A stretch of DNA of 64,000 nucleotides from Laceyella sacchari (GCF_004343255.1 NZ_SMDD01000002.1:1-64000); one strand, 5' to 3'. Positions 9,119 to 18,792 are shown, counted from the first letter of the stretch. Program-made: numbers and translations. Notes: generated from the letters alone by a model not told the origin.

Positions 9119-9892
9119 TCATTTCCCCTTAAATTGGGGCTTGCGCTTCTCCATGAATGCTTTCATTCCTTCCTGCTGGTCTTCCGAAGAAAACAGCAAG
9201 TAAAACGCATGTTGCTCAAACTGCAATCCTTGCTCTACGGTCAACTCTTGCGCTCGGTTGACCGCCTGCTTGGCCAAACGGACGGCGATAGGAGGCTTCC
9301 GAGCAATCTCCCCGGCCAAAGCCAATGCTTCTTCCTCTACCTGCGCATCCGGCACAACGCGGTTGACCAAGCCCCAAGCTAGCGCCTCGTCTGCCGTCAA
9401 CATCCGGCCGGTGAGAATCAGCTCCATGGCCTTCGCTTTGCCAATCGCCTTGGTTAACCGCTGAGTACCGCCCGCCCCCGGCATCACGCCGATGTTGATT
9501 TCCGGTTGGCCAAATTTGGCCGACTCTCCTGCGATAATCATGTCACAGCACATGGCGAGTTCATTCCCACCACCCAAGGCATATCCCTTGACTGCGGCGA
9601 TGAGCGGCTTAGCAACCCGACGAATGCGCTCCCAATCGGCAAAATAAGGCTGGTTAACAAAGTCGACCGCATCCATGCTGGCCAACTCCTGAATATCAGC
9701 GCCAGCAGCAAACGCTTTATCTCCACCAGTCAAGACAATCGCGCGCACCCCGTCTTCCCGATCCAACTCTTCCAACAGATCAGCCAGCCGTTTCACCAAT
9801 GCTTGGTTCAAGGCGTTTAGCACATGCGGCCGGTGCAAACGGAGCAATGCAACATGGTCTTTGGTTTCAACCATTATGCGCGCTTCGCTCAT
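9119..9892 (-). CDS. enoyl-CoA hydratase (crotonase family)
   Basis: Hydration of a 2-enoyl-CoA. The ATG at 9890-9892 follows GGAGGAGGG and gives 257 residues. An upstream in-frame ATG lacks a ribosome binding site. Motifs are GGDKAFAAGADIQELA (about 56-71) and AAVKGYALGGGNELAMCCD (about 97-115), with the paired catalytic acidic residues in the expected FGQPEINIGVMPGAGGTQR region. It is the first gene of a two-crotonase unit directly upstream of the leucine dehydrogenase/branched-chain dehydrogenase operon, which fits acyl-CoA oxidation after branched-chain amino-acid breakdown. Confidence 0.87.
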   Translation of the reverse strand: MSEARIMVETKDHVALLRLHRPHVLNALNQALVKRLADLLEELDREDGVRAIVLTGGDKAFAAGADIQELASMDAVDFVNQPYFADWERIRRVAKPLIAAVKGYALGGGNELAMCCDMIIAGESAKFGQPEINIGVMPGAGGTQRLTKAIGKAKAMELILTGRMLTADEALAWGLVNRVVPDAQVEEEALALAGEIARKPPIAVRLAKQAVNRAQELTVEQGLQFEQHAFYLLFSSEDQQEGMKAFMEKRKPQFKGK

Positions 9893-10099
9893 TTTGTCCC
9901 TCCTCCATCTTCCATACATCCAATCTGGTGTTTATCCAGCTTTGATATGTTGGAAGCGATTACAAATAAACTTTTTTAAAAAAACTCTCTTTTCTGATGA
10001 TACGATTTTATTTTACCAAACAAGCGATTGTTTGTCAGTTTGTTACACAACAGCTGTCCAGCATCACAGTACAAAAGTCTTGTGCTTCTGGGCACCATG

Positions 10100-10126
10100 A
10101 AAAAAGCACCCCTTTGAAAGGGATGC
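10100..10126 (-). terminator. intrinsic terminator of the AbrB-like gene
   Basis: On the minus strand GCATCCCTTT pairs with AAAGGGGTGC around a tiny loop and is followed by TTTTTT. Confidence 0.85.
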
Positions 10127-10134
10127 CTTGCCAT

Positions 10135-10401
10135 TTATCTTTGCTCTCCGGATGCCAACACATATTTGGCGGTTTCTTCAACGCATTCTTCGCAAATGAT
10201 TTTTTCTCGGAAATAAAAGAGTTTATCGGCGTTTCCGCATAAGACGCATGTGGGGTTATATTTTTTTAAGACAATACTATTATTGTCAACATATATTTCC
10301 ACCCCGTCATGGGGATTGATATTCATCATATCCCTAAGTTCTTTGGGCAAAACGATGCGTCCTAGGTGGTCTACTTTCCGAACGATCCCGATTCCCTTCA
10401 T
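10135..10401 (-). CDS. AbrB/SpoVT-type transition-state regulator with a cysteine-rich tail
   Basis: DNA-binding regulator of 88 residues. Residues 1-48 are a clear AbrB swapped-hairpin domain (GIVRKVDHLGRIVLPKELR, then a DGVEIYVDNNSIVLKKY-like strand). In AbrB the remainder is a multimerisation domain. Here it is a short segment with CVLC and CEEC (about residues 52-55 and 71-74), spaced like a zinc ribbon. The start has a GAGGGG ribosome binding site, and the gene stands alone with its own terminator. Targets cannot be read from the sequence. Confidence 0.82.
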   Translation of the reverse strand: MKGIGIVRKVDHLGRIVLPKELRDMMNINPHDGVEIYVDNNSIVLKKYNPTCVLCGNADKLFYFREKIICEECVEETAKYVLASGEQR

Positions 10402-10506
10402 AGGTTGGCCCCTCTCTTTTCTGTTGAAGCTGGTGGGAGGTGTCAGCTTGCAACTGAAAATGCGAGCCTTGCCGTGGACTAGGCTGGTATCGGACGGTGT
10501 AATGTG

Positions 10507-11541
10507 CTATGGCGTCTTTTGCGTCGATCCAGTGTTTGTGTCGGTGCTTTGTGATGTGTCCGTATTAGTATTGTGATCCGTTGGCGGTTGATTTGTCCCG
10601 CCTGTGTCACCCGTACCCGAATGATCTTGCTCAGGCTGCTCGTTATTCGGCTCAGGTTGCGGTTCTTGTGTTGGTTCATCCTGCTTGTTTGGCGTTGTGG
10701 CCGGTGGCTTCGGCTCATCTGTCGTGCGCGGTTCCTGTTTCGTCTCGGTTGCCTTCGGCTGTTCTTTCTCGATGATGTCCACAATCTCCGGCAACACTTC
10801 TGGTTTACTTAACATCTCAGAAACCGGCGGCACTTCCAACGCCAGCTCTGTCAATGGCGTTTCTTCCATCTCTTCAGCTTCCAATTGTTTGCCTTCTTTT
10901 TTAGCTATCAGCCAAGCAGCGTACTTCACAGGAGATAAGCCGAATTGGCTTGCTTTGCTTTTCACTTTTTTGGGAACGACTAATGATCGTACTTCCAATT
11001 GCAAATTTTCCTGCTTGCTCTTGTTGTCCAGGATCGTTTTGAGATGATCCAGCGTTTCTTCACTATTTTTCTCTTCTTTATAACCGGACAACACCACTTG
11101 GTCTTTTTGTTGTACATAGCCGTGTTGCTTGGCTTTTCCTAAGAAATCGATAACGAATTGGTTGAGGCTCTCTTTTTTCCATTCTTCCCCATCCAATAAT
11201 TGTTTGGCTGTCTTGTTCAGCGGATGGAGTTCCACTATATTGCGCTCTTCATCTATGCCTATTTCCACACTCGGATTCACATCAACATAAATGTATGTTT
11301 GAGCATCAACCTGATCTGGAGCCAGCTGCGGCAAAACGAAAAACATCCCCAGTACGGCGGCGGCTGCAACGGAGACAAATGCCGGGACAAGCCTCCGGCG
11401 ATTGCGCTTCGTCGCTTGGAAAGTGATTTCCTCCCCAACCAATAAGGAAGGATTGGTTCTTGGTACTTTGATAAAATCGCCTTCTGGGGTGAGCACAATC
11501 CAATGCCGTGATTGCACTTCCATTATAATTCCTTTGTGCAT
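10507..11541 (-). CDS. rsgI: anti-sigma-I factor RsgI
   Basis: Membrane-bound anti-sigma factor that holds SigI. The ATG at 11539-11541 follows AAAGGGGGGGCGG and gives 344 residues. The order is an N-terminal RsgI domain (about 1-45, MHKGIIMEVQSRHWIVLTPE), a basic stop and one membrane span (about 55-75), an outer region with TYIYVDVNPSVEIGID (about 85-100) typical of RsgI, then a long low-complexity tail rich in Pro, Glu, Thr, Gln and Asn. It lies 25 bases after sigI in the usual sigI-rsgI order. The tail has no recognisable carbohydrate-binding module, unlike clostridial RsgI proteins. Confidence 0.9.
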   Translation of the reverse strand: MHKGIIMEVQSRHWIVLTPEGDFIKVPRTNPSLLVGEEITFQATKRNRRRLVPAFVSVAAAAVLGMFFVLPQLAPDQVDAQTYIYVDVNPSVEIGIDEERNIVELHPLNKTAKQLLDGEEWKKESLNQFVIDFLGKAKQHGYVQQKDQVVLSGYKEEKNSEETLDHLKTILDNKSKQENLQLEVRSLVVPKKVKSKASQFGLSPVKYAAWLIAKKEGKQLEAEEMEETPLTELALEVPPVSEMLSKPEVLPEIVDIIEKEQPKATETKQEPRTTDEPKPPATTPNKQDEPTQEPQPEPNNEQPEQDHSGTGDTGGTNQPPTDHNTNTDTSQSTDTNTGSTQKTP

Positions 11542-11566
11542 AAGGTCCGCCCCCCCTTTCTCCCCG

Positions 11567-12277
11567 TCACAATCCAATATAACTTCGCAACAAACCAAGA
11601 TCCTCCACTCGAACAATCGTCAACGCGATCAAATAATCGCGGTGCCTGCTTAGCGTTCGGCGATGCATACCTAAAGCTTTAGCCAATTCTTTGTCAGGTC
11701 TTTTCTGTGTATAAAATTTATGTAGCAAGCTTTGATCCGCTACAAGCTGTCTGGCTATCTGGAAGAGATTTTCACGCGTGTCACGATGCTTGGGCTTTTT
11801 CTTGGCCAAATCATTCAAGCTGATGTCAAATTTGGCTAGAGCTTTGATGAAAATTTCAATTTCCATCCTGCGCATGCGATCCAACTCTTCATTGTTATGC
11901 CTTTCAAAGGATACGGATACAAGTTCTTGATTTTGGTTTTCATCAGCCCGTGTGCCAGTCCCGCCCATCGGCAACACTCGATGATGCTTGCCCTCTTGAC
12001 GGAAATAATCGACTAAGCGGCGCTGGATCACTTTGTAAGCGAAGGATAAAAATGAAGCATTAAAATCAGGTTTGAATTTCTCCAACGCTTCATCCAGCGC
12101 CCGATAAGCAATCATATACTCATCATCTTGCTGCGTTATCACTCTCCGGCAAACCCGGGAAGCGATTCGACGAACGTGAGGTTCCAATTCACGCAACAAA
12201 TCGTCTCTCTGTTCAGGAGAGTGAGCAGTTTGCACCTGTAACACACGTGCTTCTAAATCTGTAGTTCCCCGGAACAT
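11567..12277 (-). CDS. sigI: RNA polymerase sigma factor SigI
   Basis: Alternative sigma factor linked in Bacillus to heat and envelope stress. The 236-residue protein has a sigma region 2 around ASRVCRRVITQQDDEYMIAY and FLSFAYKVIQRRLVDYFR (about 40-90). Its C-terminal helix-turn-helix region (KELAKALGMHRRTLSRHRDY, about 195-214) is characteristic of SigI rather than ECF sigma factors. It is paired with rsgI immediately downstream. A convincing SigI-type promoter of its own was not found by eye. Confidence 0.92.
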   Translation of the reverse strand: MFRGTTDLEARVLQVQTAHSPEQRDDLLRELEPHVRRIASRVCRRVITQQDDEYMIAYRALDEALEKFKPDFNASFLSFAYKVIQRRLVDYFRQEGKHHRVLPMGGTGTRADENQNQELVSVSFERHNNEELDRMRRMEIEIFIKALAKFDISLNDLAKKKPKHRDTRENLFQIARQLVADQSLLHKFYTQKRPDKELAKALGMHRRTLSRHRDYLIALTIVRVEDLGLLRSYIGL

Positions 12278-12445
12278 GCAATACCGACACCTCTCCCTAT
12301 CTATTTATTCGCATCGTTTCCCTTTTTTTGTGTCTCTCTTCGCGGAAGCAAGATCATTTTACCATGTTTGCCCACATATTTGACTAATTAAAAGAAAGAT
12401 TTTTTAAAAACATAAAATAATCAACCCTTTTATATTCGGTCAGGA

Positions 12446-12479
12446 TAAAAGAAATTGGTTCCCTTTAACAGGAAACCAA
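12446..12479 (-). terminator. intrinsic terminator of the acyl-CoA synthetase gene
   Basis: On the minus strand TTGGTTTCC and GGGAACCAA form a stem around a 7-nt loop, followed by TTTCTTTT. The rest of 12278-12555 is AT-rich with no gene. Confidence 0.8.
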
Positions 12480-12555
12480 CGATTTTTAAAATTATTTAAA
12501 AATGAATCGAACAGAAACCTCTGTGTTTAAATATTTTACCCCTATAGACCGTTCT

Positions 12556-14505
12556 TCAGTTTGTATGATTATCTCCCATTTTTCGTATGATTTCAACAGC
12601 TGCACGATTCTCTAAAGACGATAAATCCCCGATCTCCCGCCCCAGATAGGCGCTTCGGATGACGCGGCGCAAAATTTTGCCGTTTCGTGTCTTCGGCAAC
12701 TCGTCAACGACAAGAACGCGTTTCGGCTTCAACGCTTTCCCCATCTTCTCGCCAACAAAGTGAATCAACTCCCGTTCTATGTCCTCTCCCGCATCCGGCT
12801 CCACTTTTAACACAACAAAACACACCGCGCATTCGCCTTTGACCGAATCTGGAACACCGATGGTGGCCGCTTCTAAGACATCTGGATGGTCCACCAGTAC
12901 CGACTCCATTTCTGCTGGTCCCATTCGTTTGCCGGCGATGTTGAGAGTGTCGTCCGAACGCCCCGTGATAAACCACTGCCCTTCTTCATCAATGGCCACC
13001 CAATCCCCATGCACCCATGTTTGGGGCCAACGCCGCCAATACGCCTCTTCATACCGGTCGTCATCCTGCCAAAAGCCGTTGGTCATGCCGACCCAAGGCT
13101 GACGCAACACCAGTTCGCCCACTTCGCCGCGCACCGGGTTTCCCTGTTCATCCCACACATCGGCATCCATTCCTAGCAAAGGGCCGGCAAAACCGCACGG
13201 TGCAATCGGTTTGAAAAAGTGATTACCCAAGATGCCCCCTGACACCTCTGTTCCGCCTGAGTAGTTGAAAATGGGGATCTGCTTTCGTCCCACTTGCTCA
13301 AACAGCCACATCCACGGCTCTGGATTCCATGGTTCGCCCGTGGAGCCGAACACCCGGAGCGAGCTTAAGTCGTTTCCTTCCAGCCACGATTCCCCTTCTT
13401 TCATCAAAGAACGGATCAAGGTTGGGGAGATGCCCAAGTGCGTCACCCCATGCCGCGCGACCAATTGCCACAACCGATTTGGCTGGGGATAGTCAGGAGT
13501 GCCTTCGTACAACAGCATGGTGCTACCCATCAGTAAAGAGCCAAACACCATCCACGGCCCCATCATCCAACCCATATCCGTCACCCAGAACAGTACATCT
13601 CCAGGCCCCACATCAAAAGCGTACCCCGTATCAAATGCGGCCTTGAGCGGGAAACCGCTGTGGGTGTGAACCGTTCCTTTCGGCTTGCCCGTGGTGCCAG
13701 AAGTATAGATGATCATCAATGGCTCACTGGCATCGGTATCAACGGGTGGAAGCGGTTCCATCTCTTTCATCAACTCATCCCAACTTACATCCCGCGAATC
13801 ATGCCAAGGACATTCTCTCCCCAGCCTCCGCACCACAATCACCTTTTCAAGCGATGGAGACAATTGCGCAGCCCGGTCAGCTTCTTCTTTCATCGCCACT
13901 GTCTTTCCGCGGCGCTTGTAACCGTCCGCCGTAATGAGCCACTTCGCTTCACAGCCTTGCATTCGAGTCGCCACCGCTTCCGCGCCGTAACCGGAAAAAC
14001 ACGGGGTGAAAATCGCGCCCAGCCGGGCAATCGCCAGCATCGCCACCACATTCTCCACGATCATGGGCAGATACAACGCAACCCGGTCACCCCGTCGGAC
14101 GCCCAATTCACGTAACCCGCGAGCGCAACGGTTCACCTCGCGCAACAATTCGCGGTACGTCAGTTTTTCCGTCGCGCCGTCGTCGCCTTCCCAGATCAGG
14201 GCAAGCTGGTGGCGTCTGGCTGGATCTTCCGCAAACCGATCCAGCGCGTTGACAGAAATATTTAACCTCCCCCCGACAAACCAGCGCGGCCAAGCGATGC
14301 CTCTCTCCAAATCGACTGCTTTTGTATAAGGTACCGTCCAAGCAAGCGACATGTCTTTGGCTACTTCATCCCAAAACCAACCAATATCCTTAATTGACGC
14401 TTGGTAAAATGCATCATAATCTTCATACCCCAACTTCTGCATCAGACGATATAGCCTTGTCTGCTCGATCATCTCCCGCTTGGGAAACCAAACCGGTTTA
14501 TACAT
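12556..14505 (-). CDS. acyl-CoA (acetyl-CoA-type) synthetase, AMP-forming
   Basis: Activates a short-chain carboxylate to its CoA thioester through an acyl-adenylate. The 649-residue length and layout match the acetyl/propionyl-CoA synthetase branch. An N-terminal ACS-type region is followed by the AMP-binding P-loop YTSGTTGKPKGT (about 268-279), then GSTGEPWNPEPWMW, the YSGGTEV motif (about 420) and the C-terminal catalytic lysine in KTRNGKILRR (about 610-619). The exact acid (acetate, propionate, a branched-chain acid or acetoacetate) cannot be told. It stands alone with its own terminator. Confidence 0.87.
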   Translation of the reverse strand: MYKPVWFPKREMIEQTRLYRLMQKLGYEDYDAFYQASIKDIGWFWDEVAKDMSLAWTVPYTKAVDLERGIAWPRWFVGGRLNISVNALDRFAEDPARRHQLALIWEGDDGATEKLTYRELLREVNRCARGLRELGVRRGDRVALYLPMIVENVVAMLAIARLGAIFTPCFSGYGAEAVATRMQGCEAKWLITADGYKRRGKTVAMKEEADRAAQLSPSLEKVIVVRRLGRECPWHDSRDVSWDELMKEMEPLPPVDTDASEPLMIIYTSGTTGKPKGTVHTHSGFPLKAAFDTGYAFDVGPGDVLFWVTDMGWMMGPWMVFGSLLMGSTMLLYEGTPDYPQPNRLWQLVARHGVTHLGISPTLIRSLMKEGESWLEGNDLSSLRVFGSTGEPWNPEPWMWLFEQVGRKQIPIFNYSGGTEVSGGILGNHFFKPIAPCGFAGPLLGMDADVWDEQGNPVRGEVGELVLRQPWVGMTNGFWQDDDRYEEAYWRRWPQTWVHGDWVAIDEEGQWFITGRSDDTLNIAGKRMGPAEMESVLVDHPDVLEAATIGVPDSVKGECAVCFVVLKVEPDAGEDIERELIHFVGEKMGKALKPKRVLVVDELPKTRNGKILRRVIRSAYLGREIGDLSSLENRAAVEIIRKMGDNHTN

Positions 14506-14613
14506 GGTACCACTCCATTTCCCACATGAAATATCAGGGCTCGTTGTACATTCATTTTAACTTTCCAATTGAAAAATCACAATATTGAATGATTTTAGTC
14601 TTTAATCACACAC

Positions 14614-14647
14614 AAAAAACACCCCCTGTCTGCATACCAGGGAGTGC
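14614..14647 (-). terminator. intrinsic terminator of the amino-acid permease gene
   Basis: On the minus strand GCACTCCCTG and CAGGGGGTGT form a stem followed by TTTTTT. Confidence 0.88.
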
Positions 14648-14679
14648 TACGCATTGGGAAGGCGATTTGCCTAATCAAT

Positions 14680-16086
14680 TTATTCAGTTACCCGCTGTGC
14701 TTGTAATGCGGCGAATTTTTTTCTGAAGAACAAGAAATACACAATGTAGCAGATGATGATCGCCGGCACACCGAAGGTGATCGCACTGCGGGTGGCAGGA
14801 TCAAACCACTGGCTCACCAAAACCACCAAGTTGATCACAAAGGCCAAGATCGGCACAATCGGGAACAGCGGAGTCTTAAATTTCAGATCTTCCACTTTCC
14901 CACCTTCTTTCACATATTTGATGCGGAAGAAGAATTGGGATGCGGCAATCGACATCCAAGCCAGCACCGCCGTCACTCCGGCGATGGAAAGCAAGCTCAT
15001 ATAAATGGTGTCTTCTGCGAAACGATAGGACAACAGGGATAGACAGGCAAAGCCCATGCTGAGGATCAACGCATTTAGCGGCACACCCTTTTTGGTCACT
15101 TTGCCGAATATTGGGCTTGCCATGCCATTGTGTGACAAGGAGTACAACATCCGGGTCGTCGCGTACAATCCGGAGTTGGCAACAGACAACAGCGCCATCA
15201 AGATGACGAAGTTCATTACGTCTGCAGCGTAAGGAATGCCCAGCTTCTCAAATGCTACGACAAACGGGCTTTCCATCACACCAGCTTCTTTCCAGGGAAT
15301 CAAGCCAGCCAACACAAAAATCGCCAGACCGAAGAAAAGAATCGTACGCCAGACGGTTTGATTGATTGCCCGTGGGATGGTCTTATCAGGATTCTCACTT
15401 TCTCCCGAGGCGATCCCGATCAATTCGGTTCCTTGGAATGAGAAGTTTACTGCCAACATGGTCATCAAGACCGCACCAAATCCATTGGGAAACAAGCCGT
15501 CTTTCGTAAAGTTATTCAGCATCGGAGCAGCTTCTCCGCCTTTCAACGTGATAAAGCCGAACATTGCCGCTCCACCCAGGATAATAAAGACAATAATCGT
15601 TAACACTTTAATGCTGGAAAACCAAAATTCCGTCTCCGCGAAGCCCTTTGCAGAGAAAGCGTTTACAACGAACAGAATAATTCCAAACACCAAACACCAT
15701 ACCCACAGGGAAACATCAGGAAACCAACGATCCATCAACATTCCGATCGAGATCAACTCGAGCGCCACAGTTACCGCCCAGCCGAGCCAATACAGCCAGC
15801 CGATCGTAAAACCCGTCGCTGGATTAATAAATCTCGTCGTATAGTCTTGGAATGATCCTGCAACAGGATAGGCGACAGCCAATTCCCCCAAACATAGCAT
15901 AATCAGGTACATGCTCAAACCGCCGATGAGGTAAGATAATACCGCACCAAATGGACCGGCTTGCCCCACGGTATATCCCGTGCTCAAAAAGAACCCGGTT
16001 CCAATCACACCCCCAAGGGCAATCATAAACAAGTGGCGGCTTTTCATTGTCCTTTTCAATTCTTGCTGCTGATTAGTTTCGTGCAT
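14680..16086 (-). CDS. amino-acid permease, APC superfamily
   Basis: Secondary transporter importing an amino acid with protons. The 468 residues form about twelve membrane segments. The N-terminal pattern [20 protein letters not shown] followed by [17 protein letters not shown] is typical of the amino-acid transporter (LysP/RocE/MmuP) group. Substrate candidates are lysine, arginine or S-methylmethionine; none can be chosen from sequence alone. It is transcribed alone, away from a divergent esterase. Confidence 0.88.
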   Translation of the reverse strand: MHETNQQQELKRTMKSRHLFMIALGGVIGTGFFLSTGYTVGQAGPFGAVLSYLIGGLSMYLIMLCLGELAVAYPVAGSFQDYTTRFINPATGFTIGWLYWLGWAVTVALELISIGMLMDRWFPDVSLWVWCLVFGIILFVVNAFSAKGFAETEFWFSSIKVLTIIVFIILGGAAMFGFITLKGGEAAPMLNNFTKDGLFPNGFGAVLMTMLAVNFSFQGTELIGIASGESENPDKTIPRAINQTVWRTILFFGLAIFVLAGLIPWKEAGVMESPFVVAFEKLGIPYAADVMNFVILMALLSVANSGLYATTRMLYSLSHNGMASPIFGKVTKKGVPLNALILSMGFACLSLLSYRFAEDTIYMSLLSIAGVTAVLAWMSIAASQFFFRIKYVKEGGKVEDLKFKTPLFPIVPILAFVINLVVLVSQWFDPATRSAITFGVPAIIICYIVYFLFFRKKFAALQAQRVTE

Positions 16087-16408
16087 TAATCCTCCTCCTC
16101 GTCACTGCAACGCAATCTATCATATGTCGATATTATAATTTTTTTCAAAAAAAGAAAAGGTTCATTTTTATCCAACTCCAACAATTCCTTTATCTCGTCG
16201 TTATTATACCCTTTCGTAGAGAATATATTATATTAAAACTTTATCGCTTCGTAGTATAAATATACACGACAACCAAATAAATAATCAACAGGAAATCACT
16301 TCAAAAATAGGGTATAGTATTGAATACATATAGCGATCAAAGCTATTTTGACACGATTCATTGAATACGAACCTGTATACAATCAATGCAGAAAAGGGCG
16401 GAGACAAC
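16087..16408. other. divergent AT-rich promoter region, no gene
   Basis: About 320 bases between the permease and the esterase. On the minus strand a TATAAT lies at 16133-16138 ahead of the permease but lacks a clear -35. On the plus strand TTGACA near 16348 lies upstream of the esterase without a -10 at standard spacing. Several AT-rich direct and inverted pieces are present. No operator was recognised. Confidence 0.4.
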
Positions 16409-17125
16409 ATGGCAAAACGCACCATTAAGAAAGAATTGGTAACGAGCCGCTGGCTGAATGAAACCAAAGAAATCCTCATTTATCTGCCTCCCGGCCACGA
16501 AACATTGACCGACTTGCCACTGCTGGTGCTTCATGACGGGCCCGATTATTTCAACTTGGGCCGCATCGTCACCCAAGCGACGCCATTGATCGAAGCCGGA
16601 GAACTTACACCCTTCGCCATGATGGCGATTCCGGTGAACAAAGAGCGCCGCACCAGCGAATATTCGCCGATCGGAGAGCGGCAAGTGTCGCATATGAGCA
16701 TGGTGGTTGAAGAATTGCTTCCCTTGGTGCGGAGCCGTTACCCCATCAGTCCGAAACGGGATGACCTGGTGATAGGCGGCTCCTCTCTTGGTGGCACCGT
16801 CTCATTGCATTTGGCGCTTCAATATCCTGATGTTTGTTCCCGCGTTTTATCCCAGTCAGGAGCATTCCTGCAACAAACCATTGATGAAGTGATGCGGCAA
16901 CCCAGCCTCTCACACCTTCAGATTTATCAATCGATCGGCTTGTCGGAGATTGCGGTTCCCACACATATGGGCACCCTTGACTTGGTCGCACGCAATCGCG
17001 AAATGAAACGCCATTTGCTTGAAAAAAATGCAAAAGTGGCCTATTACGAGGAAGAGGGAGACCATACATGGGGATTCTGGCAGCGTGAACTGCCCCGTGC
17101 CTTGCGCCTGTTTTTCGGGCAATAA
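16409..17125 (+). CDS. alpha/beta hydrolase, enterochelin-esterase-like putative esterase
   Basis: Serine esterase of the esterase D/Fes family, 238 residues, with no signal peptide. The ATG at 16409 follows AAAGGGCGGAGA; an upstream in-frame TTG lacks a binding site. The nucleophile elbow is GGSSLGG (about residue 127), and the catalytic His is probably in EEGDHTWGFW near the C-terminus (about 220). The substrate is unknown; Bacillus relatives such as YbbA cleave siderophore esters. No siderophore genes adjoin it. Confidence 0.82.
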   Translation: MAKRTIKKELVTSRWLNETKEILIYLPPGHETLTDLPLLVLHDGPDYFNLGRIVTQATPLIEAGELTPFAMMAIPVNKERRTSEYSPIGERQVSHMSMVVEELLPLVRSRYPISPKRDDLVIGGSSLGGTVSLHLALQYPDVCSRVLSQSGAFLQQTIDEVMRQPSLSHLQIYQSIGLSEIAVPTHMGTLDLVARNREMKRHLLEKNAKVAYYEEEGDHTWGFWQRELPRALRLFFGQ

Positions 17126-17126
17126 C

Positions 17127-17167
17127 AAAAAAGCCATGACAAGTTTACTCACTTGTCATGGCTTTTT
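17127..17167. terminator. bidirectional terminator
   Basis: AAAAAAGCCATGACAAGT and its complement form a perfect stem with a 6-nt loop, with A and T runs on both flanks. It serves the convergent esterase and the gene at 17170-18207. Confidence 0.93.
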
Positions 17168-17169
17168 GA

Positions 17170-18207
17170 TTAAGACGAGCTGCCGCAACCAGAGCTGGAA
17201 CTGGAACAGCTGGAACTCGAACAACTGGAGTTCCCGGAATCAGAATCGCCCGAACCCCCAGAATCTCCCCCGTTGTCGATACTGGCACATCCAAACTCAT
17301 CCGAGCCGGAGCTCGAATGATGGGCTTTCGCGGACGGTGATTGGAGCCGCGCCAGTTGCGTTGCAAAGTCTTCATCATGATAAGCGGATAAAAACAAGAC
17401 GCTTGTCAACATGAGCAACGCTTCATTCGATTGCGGTACCAAGCTCTTACGGTAACGCTTGAATTTCGTCACCGTGTGTCCCTCTTTGGCGACCACCTCA
17501 TCAATTTTGGCCAATTGCCCTTTCAGATACACGATCAAGGATGAAACCAGCTTAGCCACATGCGGTACCTGTTCTTGAGTACGAGTATTGAAATAGCGGC
17601 TCGCAATCTCTTCCACATCATCTTCCTTTAACGCCCAGATCAGCTCACGGCGAAGCGGGTGACGCAAAAAGGCGCCCCATGTTTGCGAACTGTATTTGGT
17701 CGGTTTGAACAGGCAAACATAGATCACATCAAACCATGCCCGCTCGTAGGGGTCAGGCGCTTGATCGCCATCATTTGGGGAGTGATGCAAAGTGGTTCTT
17801 AAGAAACGGCGTGAGAAATCTTCGTATTCGCGGGTAAACATCAGCATCTCATGCCACACTTCATCCACTTCCCGGCTGTACATGGGAACACTCTTCAACA
17901 GCGCGGTCATCACCAAGTACCGTTTCCACTCAAACCAGCGATTTTCCCATTCGGTCAAACCCACTTTATGCTCGCGGAAAACGCGTTCCTTTACACGCGC
18001 CACATAGGTTTCATCTAACGCGTTGTCCAGGTGATCGATGAGTGCTTTCAATTCCTGCGCAAACTCTTCACTGTGTTCTTGCATCCCCAAGTCGGGCAAA
18101 ATATACGACTGGCTGGGGCGGGGCTTTTTAGCTGAGCGGTACAGCGCATTGACCAAAATGATAATCGCAATGAAAAAGGCCAGTAATATAAACGCTACTC
18201 CCTCCAC
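17170..18207 (-). CDS. membrane-anchored protein with a GRDP-like helical domain and a Ser/Cys-rich tail
   Basis: Function unknown. The GTG at 18205-18207 follows AAAGGGTGG at 5-nt spacing. Upstream extension would run through the previous gene's terminator, so 345 residues are proposed. There is one N-terminal membrane helix (about 4-22) followed by a large soluble domain. The stretch VDEVWHEMLMFTREYEDFSR near 135-154 recalls the D-x-x-WH...T-x-x-Y signature of glycine-rich-domain (DUF1399-type) proteins. The last 25 residues are almost only Ser, Cys and Gly. The tail would face the cytoplasm or the outside depending on topology, which I cannot settle. Confidence 0.75.
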   Translation of the reverse strand: MEGVAFILLAFFIAIIILVNALYRSAKKPRPSQSYILPDLGMQEHSEEFAQELKALIDHLDNALDETYVARVKERVFREHKVGLTEWENRWFEWKRYLVMTALLKSVPMYSREVDEVWHEMLMFTREYEDFSRRFLRTTLHHSPNDGDQAPDPYERAWFDVIYVCLFKPTKYSSQTWGAFLRHPLRRELIWALKEDDVEEIASRYFNTRTQEQVPHVAKLVSSLIVYLKGQLAKIDEVVAKEGHTVTKFKRYRKSLVPQSNEALLMLTSVLFLSAYHDEDFATQLARLQSPSAKAHHSSSGSDEFGCASIDNGGDSGGSGDSDSGNSSCSSSSCSSSSSGCGSSS

Positions 18208-18259
18208 ATGAACCACCCTTTCGCTTTCACTGTCAAGGCTCCCTCGTCCTGGGGCTTTC

Positions 18260-18299
18260 AAAAAAGAGAGCACTCCCCGGAAAAACAGGGGAGTCCTCA
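18260..18299 (-). terminator. intrinsic terminator of the bacilliredoxin gene
   Basis: On the minus strand GAGGACTCCCC pairs with GGGGAGTGCTC and is followed by TTTTTT. It overlaps the last part of the gene by a few bases. Confidence 0.85.
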
Positions 18300-18301
18300 C
18301 A

Positions 18302-18745
18302 TCAATCACAATATTTGTCGTAAGCGTTGGTCAGATTGGCCGCAATCTCTTCAAGCGGCACATTCTCAATCTCATGACGGTGAACCATATGTACCAGTTG
18401 GCCGTCTTTCAACAACGCAAACGACGGAGATGACGGCGGTTGACCTACCAAATAGGCACGGGCCCGCTCCGTCGCTTCGCGGTCTTGGCCGGCAAACACC
18501 GTATACCAATGATCGGGAACTTTATCATGCTTCAACGACAGCGCGACGGCAGGACGAGCCAGACCGGCCGCACAGCCGCACACCGAGTTGATCACGAGCA
18601 AGGTGGTCCCTTTGGCACCTTCCCCTTTCAGCGCCTCATCCACTTCTTCAGGGGTACGCAACTCCTTCACACCGATCGAAGTCAACTCATCGCGCATATG
18701 TTGAACCATTGTCTGCATTTGTTGCAAGTAGAAGTTTTCAGTCAC
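18302..18745 (-). CDS. bacilliredoxin, BrxA/BrxB family (YphP/YqiW)
   Basis: Thiol-disulfide protein that removes bacillithiol from mixed disulfides in the cytoplasm of low-GC Gram-positives. Its 147 residues match the family length. The active site is the CGC motif in NSVCGCAAGLARPA (about residues 54-60), with a thioredoxin-like fold before and after (TTLLVINSV, HWYTVFAGQDREATERARAY). It lies 47 bases downstream of rtcB on the same strand, so the two may be co-transcribed. Confidence 0.93.
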   Translation of the reverse strand: MTENFYLQQMQTMVQHMRDELTSIGVKELRTPEEVDEALKGEGAKGTTLLVINSVCGCAAGLARPAVALSLKHDKVPDHWYTVFAGQDREATERARAYLVGQPPSSPSFALLKDGQLVHMVHRHEIENVPLEEIAANLTNAYDKYCD

Positions 18746-18792
18746 TTGCTCTTCCCTCCTTTGCCCTTATTGTATCCCATCCCAGCTGGAAC

